From contig JAFVVG010000018.1 of NCBI GenBank assembly GCA_017502305.1, positions 1-37,110 of the forward strand: a DNA stretch of 37,110 bases, written 5' to 3'. Below are positions 1 through 6,910 of this stretch, in pieces; positions within the stretch are counted from its first letter, which is position 1, and each line of letters starts with the position of its first letter. Below the pieces are notes generated by a model. That model saw nothing but the letters and a program-made list of their open reading frames with translations. It was not told where the DNA came from and did not search any database. The stretch is from Clostridia bacterium. Lineage in GTDB: Bacteria > Bacillota > Clostridia > Christensenellales > Aristaeellaceae. The position numbers were made by a program, and so were the translations under genes.

Positions 1-69
1 GGGAATATGAAATTGCATCATGTGGGTCTTTACCACGGTCGCCACAAAGAGGACTTTTTTCTGTTTCAT
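1..69 (-). CDS. Glycosyltransferase, N-terminal fragment (runs off the window)
   Basis: Only the first 23 codons lie in the window; the gene continues leftward. The peptide has a basic start followed by VLFVATVVKTHMMQFHIP, which resembles the first beta strand and glycine-poor loop of family 4 (GT-B fold) glycosyltransferases of the EpsD/CapM kind used in exopolysaccharide or capsule synthesis. The start is chosen because a GAGGTG purine stretch lies about 8 bases upstream on the minus strand. The upstream region contains the end of a mobile-element remnant, so the gene lies just outside that remnant. Family assignment rests on a very short stretch and is inference. Confidence 0.5.
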   Translation of the reverse strand, partial: MKQKKVLFVATVVKTHMMQFHIP

Positions 70-151
70 GCTTCCACACCTCATTATCATTTCCTGCAGA
101 AATGGACATAAATCCAACGGTATTATACACCATTTCCAAGTTGATTGCAAC

Positions 152-204
152 CCTAATAAAAAGCAACTGCCATTGCGGGAGGATGTCCTCTGTCGCAATG
201 GCAG
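152..204 (-). terminator. Rho-independent terminator on the minus strand
   Basis: Arms at 167-177 and 194-204 pair perfectly over 11 bases around a loop that contains a smaller self-complementary GAGGA/TCCTC segment. On the minus strand the stem is followed by a T-rich tract (TTGCTTTTTATTAGG). It would end transcription coming from the CD1845-like gene before the glycosyltransferase start. It overlaps the 5' part of the open frame of the plus-strand gene fragment. Confidence 0.65.
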
Positions 205-447
205 CTGTTTAAATCAGTTGAGGGCAATGCGCCTACCTATCACCTGGCACTGCGGGAGCACCCGGTCATCGTGTGGGATTTTCATTCGCTGATGCTGACA
301 GTGAAGTTCATGTTCTCTGTCAAACTGACCGACGCGAAGAATCCCATGAGCTTGTGTGAGCATTGCCGCATGGCGTTCTATGCGCCCCGGGCAGATTCGC
401 GTTTCTGTTCTGCCGAGTGCCGGAACAAGGCAAGCAAGAAGCCTTGA
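160..447 (+). pseudogene. C-terminal fragment of a Cys-rich mobile-element protein (DUF6076-like)
   Basis: The frame is open from 160 to the TGA at 445-447, but no ATG with a ribosome site precedes the recognisable part, which begins near 217. The recognisable part ends with a CEHC...CSAEC zinc-knuckle pair and a basic tail. Just before it is a WDFHSLMLTVKFMFSVKLTD stretch. This arrangement recalls the C terminus of long hypothetical proteins (DUF6076-like) carried by clostridial conjugative elements; the name is from memory and tentative. The N-terminal majority is missing, so it reads as a truncated remnant. An internal ATG at 292 or 310 could still give a small peptide. Confidence 0.45.
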
Positions 448-450
448 TAA

Positions 451-750
451 TCAGATCAGCAGGAAGTCCAGAAGGACGAGCGTAAGGTCTGTTACCTTCT
501 CCAGCAACCATCCAGCGATGTGCGGAGCAAAGGCGAAGAAGATGCCAAGGGCCGCCGTCTGGAAGATCAAGCCACTGGGAGCATTGGCGATCCATCCTAC
601 AACAGAGCCGATGAGGAATACCGTTGCAAGCAGGTTAGTTACGATGGAGGTCAATCCAACAATAATGGATGAAATTAACTGAAACATCAGTAGCAGCGCA
701 ATGATGGGTAGAGCAGCTATACGAAAGGGCAACTTGAGCAGTTTCTTCAT
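451..750 (-). CDS. CD1845-like small membrane protein of conjugative elements
   Basis: A 99-residue protein with three predicted membrane segments (about residues 10-33, 37-56 and 60-80) and a basic N terminus (MKKLLKLPFR). Size, topology and gene neighbours match the CD1845 family found in Tn916/Tn1549-type integrative elements. Its molecular role is unknown. A longer upstream frame exists, but GGAGGT lies 5 bases before the ATG at 750, so that start is chosen. It lies downstream of tnpV on the same strand with a 76-base gap, and a terminator follows. Base composition is less GC-rich than the chromosomal genes to the right, consistent with transfer. Confidence 0.6.
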   Translation of the reverse strand: MKKLLKLPFRIAALPIIALLLMFQLISSIIVGLTSIVTNLLATVFLIGSVVGWIANAPSGLIFQTAALGIFFAFAPHIAGWLLEKVTDLTLVLLDFLLI

Positions 751-826
751 AAGTACCTCCATCTGATTGTTGGGGAGACAGGCACGGGCGTGTGGCTCGT
801 GCCTGTTTGTTATGTGGCGCAATCCC

Positions 827-1177
827 TCAGTCATAGATCAGCTCGCTGAACAGCATTTCTTCAATCCGGTTGTGAATACTGTTCATGCGGCGTACCCATT
901 CCATCTGGTCGGCAGCTTTCAAGTCCTCGGTAACGCCTTCGGCTGCTTTCATCTGCGGGATCAGCAGATCCATGCGTTCCTGGCAAGTCTTGTCGATGTC
1001 GTGCAGGTGCGCCATGAGCTTGCCAGAGAGAAGAAGTTGGTTGAACAGGAGCGGGCGTTGCTCTTGTAGGTAGCGGAAGCGCATTCGTCCGTACTTGCCC
1101 AGCGGCTGCATGTCCTCGGTTGGGACACCGATGTTCGGCAGGTAGTAGTCGCCGCAGCGGCGATAGGTCAGTTTCAT
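827..1177 (-). CDS. tnpV: TnpV-like transposon-encoded protein
   Basis: A 116-residue soluble, charged protein. Its pattern matches the TnpV family of clostridial mobilisable and conjugative transposons (Tn4451 and Tn1549 relatives): a GDYYLPN motif near the start, GKYGRMRFRYLQ in the middle, an LLSGKL...HLHDID helix, and a C-terminal MNSIHNRIEEMLFSELIYD-type end. The biochemical function of TnpV is not established. The start at 1177 has a GAGGA ribosome site 5 bases upstream. A strong minus-strand hairpin with a T run lies just upstream (1203-1249) and may attenuate it. No recombinase or relaxase is visible, so this is a leftover of a larger element. Confidence 0.8.
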   Translation of the reverse strand: MKLTYRRCGDYYLPNIGVPTEDMQPLGKYGRMRFRYLQEQRPLLFNQLLLSGKLMAHLHDIDKTCQERMDLLIPQMKAAEGVTEDLKAADQMEWVRRMNSIHNRIEEMLFSELIYD

Positions 1178-1202
1178 GGTATCCTCGCTTTCTGCTGCAA
1201 TG

Positions 1203-1249
1203 AAAAAAGCAGCTATGTACTTGAAGGTTTCCCTTCAAGCCATAACTGC
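1203..1249 (-). terminator. Leader hairpin / intrinsic terminator upstream of tnpV
   Basis: On the minus strand, arms CTTGAAGG and CCTTCAAG (8 bp, tetraloop) are extended by an outer, imperfect GCAG-TATG/CATA-CTGC stem and followed directly by TTTTTTC. It lies about 25 bases before the tnpV ribosome site. Either it terminates a lost upstream gene of the element or it is a leader attenuator for tnpV; the sequence alone cannot decide. Confidence 0.65.
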
Positions 1250-1328
1250 TTGAATTACTTGTATTTCCCGCGACTCATGACGAGGAGGGGTAAACCTTCC
1301 TCTACATAATAACGCGTTGCAAAATCGC

Positions 1329-1430
1329 TTCCTTACACGAACGAACGGCCGGTCGGGCTGTTTAGGGCCCGACCAGTGAGAGTGTGCACAACTCAAAAAA
1401 GTGGCCAAGGCCACTTTTTTGACACGCTGA
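1329..1430. repeat. Dispersed double-hairpin intergenic repeat, copy 1
   Basis: It begins TTCCTTACACGAA and CGGCCG, followed by a hairpin (1351-1374, 8-bp arms), a spacer ending ACTCAAA, a second hairpin (1394-1421) and a GA-A-CGCTGA-like tail. A second copy with the same order lies at 33056-33160. The flanking words are conserved between copies while both hairpin stems differ in sequence but keep pairing. In both cases the repeat lies just downstream of a minus-strand gene (pgsA here). The 1256-1328 segment to its left shows no gene. Confidence 0.7.
1394..1421. terminator. Bidirectional terminator after pgsA
   Basis: A 13-bp perfect stem (CAAAAAAGTGGCC / GGCCACTTTTTTG) with a 2-base loop; it carries A runs on one side and T runs on the other, so it works in both directions. 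A further 7-bp hairpin (1431-1450) without a T run sits between it and the pgsA stop. Confidence 0.8.
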
Positions 1431-1458
1431 GGACAGCTTTTCAGCTGTCCGAAGGGTT

Positions 1459-1995
1459 TTATTTCGCGTTTTTCAGGCAGGAGCCGTTCTTCACAAAATA
1501 GTCAATGCCGCTCCACAGGGTGATGGCCACCACCCACAGGGCCAGCAGCAGGCTGAACCAGTTGCCGGAAACGCTCTGACGGGTGAGCATCAACCACAAA
1601 ACCATCGCGATCTGGCTTACGGTTTTGATCTTCCCCAGCTGGCCGGCGGCGATGACCTGGCCGTTGCCCACGGCCACCATGCGCAGGCCGTCCACGCACA
1701 ATTCCCGGGCCAGGATCACAATGACCATCCACGCAGGCATCAGGCCCAGGTGGATCAGCATGATCATGGCGCTGAGGTTCAGCAGCTTGTCCGCCACGGG
1801 GTCGATGAACTTGCCGAAGTCCGTTACGATACCCTCTTTGCGGGCGATGTGACCGTCCAGGTAATCGGTGAAGGCGGCGGCGCCGAACACCGCGGCGGAA
1901 AGCAGGTTGCATACCAGGTTGTTGGGGTACATCAGCGCCACCATCACGGGGATCAGCGCCATGCGGGTCAGGGAAAGCTTGTTGGGCAGGTTCAT
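1459..1995 (-). CDS. pgsA: CDP-diacylglycerol-glycerol-3-phosphate 3-phosphatidyltransferase
   Basis: A 178-residue integral membrane enzyme that transfers a phosphatidyl group from CDP-diacylglycerol to glycerol-3-phosphate, the committed step of phosphatidylglycerol and cardiolipin synthesis. The CDP-alcohol phosphotransferase signature DGx2ARx8Gx3Dx3D is intact, with D44, D47, D65 and D69 as metal-binding residues. Several hydrophobic helices surround it. Length is typical for PgsA of Firmicutes. The ATG at 1995 overlaps the rimO stop by 4 bases, so the two genes are translationally coupled. The rimO-pgsA order is common in Clostridia. Confidence 0.95.
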   Translation of the reverse strand: MNLPNKLSLTRMALIPVMVALMYPNNLVCNLLSAAVFGAAAFTDYLDGHIARKEGIVTDFGKFIDPVADKLLNLSAMIMLIHLGLMPAWMVIVILARELCVDGLRMVAVGNGQVIAAGQLGKIKTVSQIAMVLWLMLTRQSVSGNWFSLLLALWVVAITLWSGIDYFVKNGSCLKNAK

Positions 1996-3305
1996 AGCAT
2001 TTCTCCCATCAGGTCGTAGGTTTCAGCCTGGGTGATCTTCACATTCACAAAGGAACCGATTTCCGGCGCCTGCTTGGCGGTAAAGACGATCTCGCCGTCG
2101 GTTTCCGGGGCCTCGAACTGGCTGCGGCCCAGGATCAGGCCGTCCTCGCCCACGTCGGTGACCAGCACCTTCTCGGTCTTGCCCAGGCGCAGCAGGTTGC
2201 GTTTGAGGGAAATCTCCGCCTGCAGGGTCATCAGCCGGTCCAGGCGCTCCTGCTTGATTTCTTCAGGGATCTGGTCGGGCATGCGGGCGGCGGGGGTGTC
2301 CTCCTCGGCGGAGTAGGCGAAGGCGCCCAGCCGGTCGAACTCGGCCTCACGCAGGAAGTCAAGCAGCTCCTGGAACTGCTCCTCGGTTTCTCCGGGGAAG
2401 CCCACAATAATGCTGGTGCGCAGCGCGAAGCCACGCTCCCGGGCCAGCTTCAAACAGCGGCGGATGTCCGCGGAGGTGCCCCGGCGGTGCATGCGGCGCA
2501 GCACGGTATCGTTGATGTGCTGGATGGGCAGGTCGAGATATTTGCAGATGTTGTCGTGCTTTGCCATCACGTCCAGCAGGCGCTGATCCGTCTCGTCGGG
2601 ATAGCAATACAGCACGCGCAGCCAGTCCACGCCGTCAATGGCGGCGGCCTTTTCCATCAGCTCCGGCAGGGCGGTGTGCTCCTGCCAGTCGGTGCCGTAG
2701 CGGGTGGTGTCCTGGGCCACCAGGATGTGCTCCCGCACGCCCTGCTTGGCCAGGCTTTCGATCTCCGCCAGGATGGCCTTCTCATCACGGGAGCGGTAGT
2801 GGCCCCGGATCAGGGGAATGGCGCAGAAGGTGCAGCGGTTGTCGCAGCCGTCGCCGATGCGGGTGTAGGCGGAATAGCCGGGGGTGGTCAACACACGGGG
2901 CTGCTCGAAGAAGTTGAACTTCTCCTGGCAAAGGGACTGCCGCTTGCCCTGCAGCGCCTTTTCGATGGCGTCGGCCAGCTGCTCATACTGGTTCACGCCC
3001 ATCAGCAGGTCGATCTCGGGGATCTCTTCCAGCAGGCTCTGCTCATACCGCTGGGCAAGGCAGCCGGTAACCACCAGCACCTTGCAGCGGCCGGTCCTTT
3101 TATATTCGGCCATTTCGAAAATGGCGTCGATGGATTCTTCTTTGGCGGGTTCGATAAAGCCGCAGGTGTTCACCATCAGGATGTCCGCCTCGGCCGGGTC
3201 GCCGGTGAAGGTAAAGCCCCTGTCCTGCAAAAGCCCCAGCGCGATCTCGGAATCCACGCGATTCTTGTTGCAGCCAAGGGAGATCATGCCAACTTTCAAG
3301 CTCAT
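1992..3305 (-). CDS. rimO: Ribosomal protein S12 methylthiotransferase RimO
   Basis: A 437-residue radical-SAM enzyme that methylthiolates the conserved aspartate of ribosomal protein S12. It has the three-part MTTase layout: an N-terminal UPF0004 domain with SLGCNKNRVDSE and cysteines in NTCGF and TGCLAQR for the auxiliary cluster, a radical-SAM core with CDNRCTFC (C154, C158, C161), and a C-terminal TRAM-like domain (about 370-437). The SLGCNKN start and YCYPDE and DLPIQH motifs favour RimO over MiaB. GAAAGGA precedes the ATG by a few bases. It heads a two-gene unit with pgsA and diverges from azlC. Confidence 0.95.
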   Translation of the reverse strand: MSLKVGMISLGCNKNRVDSEIALGLLQDRGFTFTGDPAEADILMVNTCGFIEPAKEESIDAIFEMAEYKRTGRCKVLVVTGCLAQRYEQSLLEEIPEIDLLMGVNQYEQLADAIEKALQGKRQSLCQEKFNFFEQPRVLTTPGYSAYTRIGDGCDNRCTFCAIPLIRGHYRSRDEKAILAEIESLAKQGVREHILVAQDTTRYGTDWQEHTALPELMEKAAAIDGVDWLRVLYCYPDETDQRLLDVMAKHDNICKYLDLPIQHINDTVLRRMHRRGTSADIRRCLKLARERGFALRTSIIVGFPGETEEQFQELLDFLREAEFDRLGAFAYSAEEDTPAARMPDQIPEEIKQERLDRLMTLQAEISLKRNLLRLGKTEKVLVTDVGEDGLILGRSQFEAPETDGEIVFTAKQAPEIGSFVNVKITQAETYDLMGEML

Positions 3306-3344
3306 GGTTGGTTCCTTTCATCATATACAGGTTGATACCCTGCC

Positions 3345-3373
3345 ATTGTATCATGTTTTGTGCCGTTTGAAAA
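3345..3373 (-). promoter_or_regulatory. SigA-type promoter for rimO-pgsA
   Basis: On the minus strand TTTTCA (3368-3373) and TACAAT (3345-3350) are separated by 17 bases, about 40 bases before the rimO ATG. The -35 box is a weak match, the -10 a good one. Confidence 0.55.
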
Positions 3374-3384
3374 GGCATTCGCGC

Positions 3385-3413
3385 TTGAACAATATCTTCC
3401 GGCGTGCTACAAT
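3385..3413 (+). promoter_or_regulatory. SigA-type promoter for azlCD
   Basis: TTGAAC (3385-3390) and TACAAT (3408-3413) are separated by 17 bases, 25 bases upstream of the azlC ATG. It diverges from the rimO promoter only 12 bases away. No T-box or leader structure fits in the short 5' region. Confidence 0.7.
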
Positions 3414-3438
3414 AGCAAAGATTTTCCAATGAAAAGAG

Positions 3439-4143
3439 ATGACAACCTTGAAGCTGCGCGCGCTGAAGGCAGCGTTTCCCCATACGATTCCCATCATGGC
3501 GGGTTTTCTGTTCCTGGGCATGACCTACGGCATCTATATGAGCTCCCTGGGCTTCAGCTTCGTGTATCCCCTGGGCATGGCGCTGATTATCTATGCCGGC
3601 TCCATGGAGTTTGTGACGGCGAACCTGCTCATCGGGGCGTTCAACCCGCTGCAGGCTTTCCTGATGACGCTGATGATCAACGCCCGGCACCTGTTCTACG
3701 GCCTGGCCATGCTGGAAAAATACAATATCCCCGGCCTGAAGCGGCTGTATCTGATCTTCGGCATGTCGGATGAGACCTTTTCCGTCAACTGCTCGGCGGA
3801 GCCGCCTGCGGAGGTGGACGGAAGCTGGTTCATGTTTTTTGTGACGCTGCTGAACCAGAGCTACTGGGTGCTGGGCGCCGCTCTTGGCGGGTTGTTCGGT
3901 ATGCTGCTGAAGTTCAACACCCAGGGCCTTGACTTTGTGATGACCGCCATGTTTGTGGTGATCTTCCTGGAAAACTGGCTGAAGGAAAAAAATCACACCA
4001 GCGCCCTGGCGGGCCTGGGCATCTCTGTTGTGTGTCTTGCCCTGTTCGGGGCGGAGGGATTCATCATCCCCGCCATGGGCGGCATTCTGCTGGCGCTGAC
4101 GCTGCTGCGCCCCCGCCTGGAGAAGGGAGGCGAGGCAGCATGA
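3439..4143 (+). CDS. azlC: AzlC family branched-chain amino acid exporter, large subunit
   Basis: A 234-residue membrane protein that, with AzlD, forms a branched-chain amino acid (and analogue) exporter in the cytoplasmic membrane. Family features seen are the F-P-x-x-P-I-x-x-G-F-x-x-x-G start, a YAGSMEFV segment, an NARHLFYGL motif and a GMSDETF loop, followed by hydrophobic helices to the basic C terminus. Its stop overlaps the azlD start by 3 bases. The start is uncertain: the ATG at 3439 has only a poor, closely spaced GAAAAGAG, and a TTG at 3448 is possible. No amino-acid-responsive leader was recognised. Confidence 0.9.
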   Translation: MTTLKLRALKAAFPHTIPIMAGFLFLGMTYGIYMSSLGFSFVYPLGMALIIYAGSMEFVTANLLIGAFNPLQAFLMTLMINARHLFYGLAMLEKYNIPGLKRLYLIFGMSDETFSVNCSAEPPAEVDGSWFMFFVTLLNQSYWVLGAALGGLFGMLLKFNTQGLDFVMTAMFVVIFLENWLKEKNHTSALAGLGISVVCLALFGAEGFIIPAMGGILLALTLLRPRLEKGGEAA

Positions 4144-4466
4144 ACGTGACGCAAAGGATCATGACCATTGCCGTGGTGGCCCTGGGCACCATGCTGACCA
4201 GGTTTCTGCCTTTTCTCGTTTTTCCGGCAGGGAAAACCACCCCCCGGTACGTTCAGTATATTGGCAGGGTGCTGCCGGGGGCGGTATTCAGCCTGCTGGT
4301 GGTGTATTGTCTGAAGAATGTGAGCCTGCTGGCGGCGCCCCACGGCCTGCCGGAGGCCATCGCCATAGCGGTGGTGGCGGCGCTGCACCTGTGGAAGAGG
4401 CAGATGCTGCTCTCCATTGCCGGGGGTACGGTGTGCTATATGCTCCTGGTGCAGCTCGTGTGGTAA
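4140..4466 (+). CDS. azlD: AzlD family transporter subunit
   Basis: A 108-residue protein with about four hydrophobic helices and the family pattern [13 protein letters not shown] near the N terminus and [14 protein letters not shown] in the middle. AzlD is the small obligate partner of AzlC. The ATG at 4140 lies inside the end of azlC (4-base overlap) and is preceded by GGGAGGCGAGG, so expression is coupled. No clear terminator follows; a new promoter for the next gene begins within 4 bases of the stop. Confidence 0.9.
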   Translation: MNVTQRIMTIAVVALGTMLTRFLPFLVFPAGKTTPRYVQYIGRVLPGAVFSLLVVYCLKNVSLLAAPHGLPEAIAIAVVAALHLWKRQMLLSIAGGTVCYMLLVQLVW

Positions 4467-4469
4467 GGC

Positions 4470-4498
4470 TTGCGAGCCTGCCCGGAATGCTGTATACT
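4470..4498 (+). promoter_or_regulatory. SigA-type promoter for the GH26 gene
   Basis: TTGCGA (4470-4475), 17-base spacer, TATACT (4493-4498), 35 bases before the ATG of the mannanase. Confidence 0.65.
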
Positions 4499-4533
4499 GT
4501 TTTTACGCAAGACCGACGAAGGAGGAAAACCCC

Positions 4534-5994
4534 ATGAAGAAGTTTGCGGCGATTCTGCTGGCGCTGCTGGTCTGCCTGTCCTCTGCCCTGGCGGAGGAAG
4601 TCTGGATGCCCCGGGAGGCCCCCGCGGTGCGCCTGAGCATGTCGGAAGAGGATAAGGAGGCGGCAATCCAGGCCATCCTGGAAAAGGGCGAGCACCTGTT
4701 TACCGGCCATGTGGGGCAGAGGTATACCTGCATGAATCTCCGGTGGCTGAAGCAATCCGCCCCCACGGACGTGATTGCCCTGCTCTGGGCCTGTGACGAC
4801 GTGACCCACGGCGGCTGGGGCGTACTGGCGGTGGAATCCTCCGGACAGAAGATCGAGATCACCGCGGCTGCCGACCAGCCCGATAAGGTGCGCCTGCGGC
4901 TGATTCCCGTGCAGGAACTGCTGGACCTGACCGGCGCAGCCACGCCCGCGGATCTGCGGGGCCTGTCTGTGGGCGCGTGGAACGGCGGCCGCATTGCCGG
5001 GCTTTATTACCTCCAGGGGGAGGCGGCGAAGGAAATGCTTGATTATCAGGCCAGGGTGGAAGATATGGAACAGATCATCCATACCTATACGGGGCAGCTT
5101 TCCAACCCCAACGCGGACGAGAACGCCAGGAAGCTCTATGCCTATCTCCAGGAGATCAACGGCAAGCAGTGTCTCACCGGGCAGATGGAATCCACCTGGA
5201 TGGGCTCGCCGGATTATGAGATGAACTTCATCCAGAAGCATACCGGCAAGCTGCCTGCCCTGCGCGGACTGGACTTTATGCACAATGACTTCAACGGCGT
5301 GGCCCGCCGTGCCCAGGCCTGGTGGGAAAAGGGCGGCATCCCCAGCATCTGCTGGCATACCGGCACGGATTTCGCCAGCGCCTATAACGAAAGCAAGGAC
5401 CACAACCTGAACTGGGAGGAGGCCTTCATCCCGGGCAGCGAAACATACAACAACCTCATCGCCGCCATGGATCGCGCTGTACCTGCCCTGAAAAAGCTGC
5501 AGGAGGCCGGCGTGCCGGTGCTCTGGCGTCCCTTCCACGAGCTGGACGGCGGCTGGTTCTGGTGGTCCAAGGGCGGCAGCGAGAATTTCGTGAAGCTGTG
5601 GCAGCTGATGTACAGCCGCTACACGGATTACTGGCAGCTGAACAACCTGATCTGGGTGCTGGGCTATTCCGGCAACGGCGGCGACATGGCCGCCTGGTAC
5701 CCCGGGGACAGCTATGTGGACGTGCTGGGCGCCGACAGCTATACGCCCGGAGCCAACGGACACCTCTACGCTGAGTGCGTTTCCGTGGCGCCGGAGGGCA
5801 TGCCCATTGTGTTCCACGAGTGCGGCAGCATTCCCACCCAGGCGGAAATGGAACAGGCGGATGCGCCCTGGGCGCTGTTTATGGTGTGGCATACCGGACA
5901 CCTGACGGACGGCCAGTCCAACACGCCGGAAAGCCTGAACGAGATCTACAACAGCGATTATTTCATCACCCTGGACGAACTGCCTGAAATGTAA
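4534..5994 (+). CDS. Secreted GH26 beta-mannanase-type glycoside hydrolase
   Basis: A 486-residue secreted enzyme with a signal peptide (MKKFAAILLALLVCLSSALA, cleavage near residue 20). An N-terminal region of about 170 residues of unclear fold precedes a GH26 (beta/alpha)8 catalytic domain from about residue 180. The motif WRPFHELDGGWFWW carries the predicted acid/base E336, and VFHECGS carries the predicted nucleophile E429. GH26 enzymes are mostly endo-beta-1,4-mannanases; a xylanase or lichenase activity cannot be excluded. GGAGG lies just before the ATG at 4534; an upstream extension of the frame has no ribosome site. The next gene follows after 45 bases with no terminator, so the two secreted proteins are probably co-transcribed. 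Confidence 0.9.
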   Translation: MKKFAAILLALLVCLSSALAEEVWMPREAPAVRLSMSEEDKEAAIQAILEKGEHLFTGHVGQRYTCMNLRWLKQSAPTDVIALLWACDDVTHGGWGVLAVESSGQKIEITAAADQPDKVRLRLIPVQELLDLTGAATPADLRGLSVGAWNGGRIAGLYYLQGEAAKEMLDYQARVEDMEQIIHTYTGQLSNPNADENARKLYAYLQEINGKQCLTGQMESTWMGSPDYEMNFIQKHTGKLPALRGLDFMHNDFNGVARRAQAWWEKGGIPSICWHTGTDFASAYNESKDHNLNWEEAFIPGSETYNNLIAAMDRAVPALKKLQEAGVPVLWRPFHELDGGWFWWSKGGSENFVKLWQLMYSRYTDYWQLNNLIWVLGYSGNGGDMAAWYPGDSYVDVLGADSYTPGANGHLYAECVSVAPEGMPIVFHECGSIPTQAEMEQADAPWALFMVWHTGHLTDGQSNTPESLNEIYNSDYFITLDELPEM

Positions 5995-6039
5995 TGCTCG
6001 CTCATACAGAGCCTTATGTGAAGCAAGGAGGAAACAACC

Positions 6040-6741
6040 ATGAAGAAGCTTATTGCGTGGACGCTGGCCCTGCTGATGTGCCTGGCCCTGGCCCTGGCCG
6101 AAACGACGGACTTCACCGGCGTATGGTATCTCAATGAAATGGCCACGTCCATGACGGTCATCGCGCCGGCATCCACGGGCATGAACTGGGTGATGACCCT
6201 GAATGCCGACGGTACCGCCGCTCTGGATGGCCTGGAATCCCCCGGCGCGGGCACCTGGGCCGTGGAGGAGGACAAGATCGTGGTGACCCTGGACGGCGAA
6301 CCCATGGTGTTCACCCTGGAGGACGGCTGCCTGGTTGCCGACAACAACGGCATGATGATGATCTTTGGCCGGGAAACGAACAACATTGCCGGCGATGCCA
6401 AGGCCGACGCGGCCATGGAGGATTACAACGGCCTGTGGAACGCGTTCATGCTGGACGAACGCGGCCTGCGCATGCCCCTGAAGGATACGGGCATTGTGAT
6501 GCAGATCGCCGTGAACAACGGCAAGGCTGTTGTGACGGAAGGCTCGGTGGAGGAGATGGTCAGCGCCGAGGCGGACGCGGCGGTGGAAAACGGCTTGCTG
6601 CGGCTGACCAGCGGCGGCGCGGATACCGGCTTTGCCCTGCAGTACCACAGCCGTGACGTGCTGGTGATGACCCAGGACATGGGCGACGGAACCAGCATGA
6701 GCGTTTATTTTGAGCGCATGACCGAAGACGCGGAAAACTAA
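6040..6741 (+). CDS. Small secreted protein with two related beta-rich halves
   Basis: A 233-residue protein with a clear signal peptide (cleavage after ALALA near residue 20). The mature part starts with DFTGVWYL, and a similar word, DYNGLWNA, recurs at residue 128, suggesting two repeats of a lipocalin-like or small beta-barrel module. No catalytic motif was recognised. The AGGAGG ribosome site is strong. It lies 45 bases after the GH26 gene and is followed by a strong terminator, so it probably serves with the mannanase outside the cell, perhaps in binding. Function unknown. Confidence 0.8.
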   Translation: MKKLIAWTLALLMCLALALAETTDFTGVWYLNEMATSMTVIAPASTGMNWVMTLNADGTAALDGLESPGAGTWAVEEDKIVVTLDGEPMVFTLEDGCLVADNNGMMMIFGRETNNIAGDAKADAAMEDYNGLWNAFMLDERGLRMPLKDTGIVMQIAVNNGKAVVTEGSVEEMVSAEADAAVENGLLRLTSGGADTGFALQYHSRDVLVMTQDMGDGTSMSVYFERMTEDAEN

Positions 6742-6753
6742 GCGACGGCATGG

Positions 6754-6784
6754 CGTCCGCCCCTTGACGGGGCGGACGTTTTTC
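6754..6784 (+). terminator. Intrinsic terminator
   Basis: A 10-bp GC-rich stem (CGTCCGCCCC / GGGGCGGACG) with a 5-base loop, followed by a T run. It ends the GH26 unit. Confidence 0.9.
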
Positions 6785-6843
6785 TGTTCCCTGCCGGCTT
6801 GGGCCGGAAGCGGCGCTTTTCTTTTCATTCAAAGAATGTTTAC

Positions 6844-6872
6844 TTGCATGTTGATCCGCCGGGTGATATAAT
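6844..6872 (+). promoter_or_regulatory. Strong SigA-type promoter
   Basis: TTGCAT (6844-6849), 17-base spacer, perfect TATAAT (6867-6872), followed 25 bases later by an AGGAGG ribosome site. Confidence 0.8.
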
Positions 6873-6910
6873 ACACGCATATTGATTCATATCGTTAGGA
6901 GGAATCCCCC

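Noticed and set aside
3306..3438. T-box or amino-acid leader for azlCD
   Set aside because: Only about 25 bases lie between the -10 box and the start, too few for a riboswitch or T-box.
4288..6828. An 846-residue minus-strand open frame
   Set aside because: It lies antisense to azlD, the GH26 gene and the following secreted-protein gene, has His/Gly/Ala-rich low-complexity composition and no ribosome site. It is an artefact of third-position GC bias.
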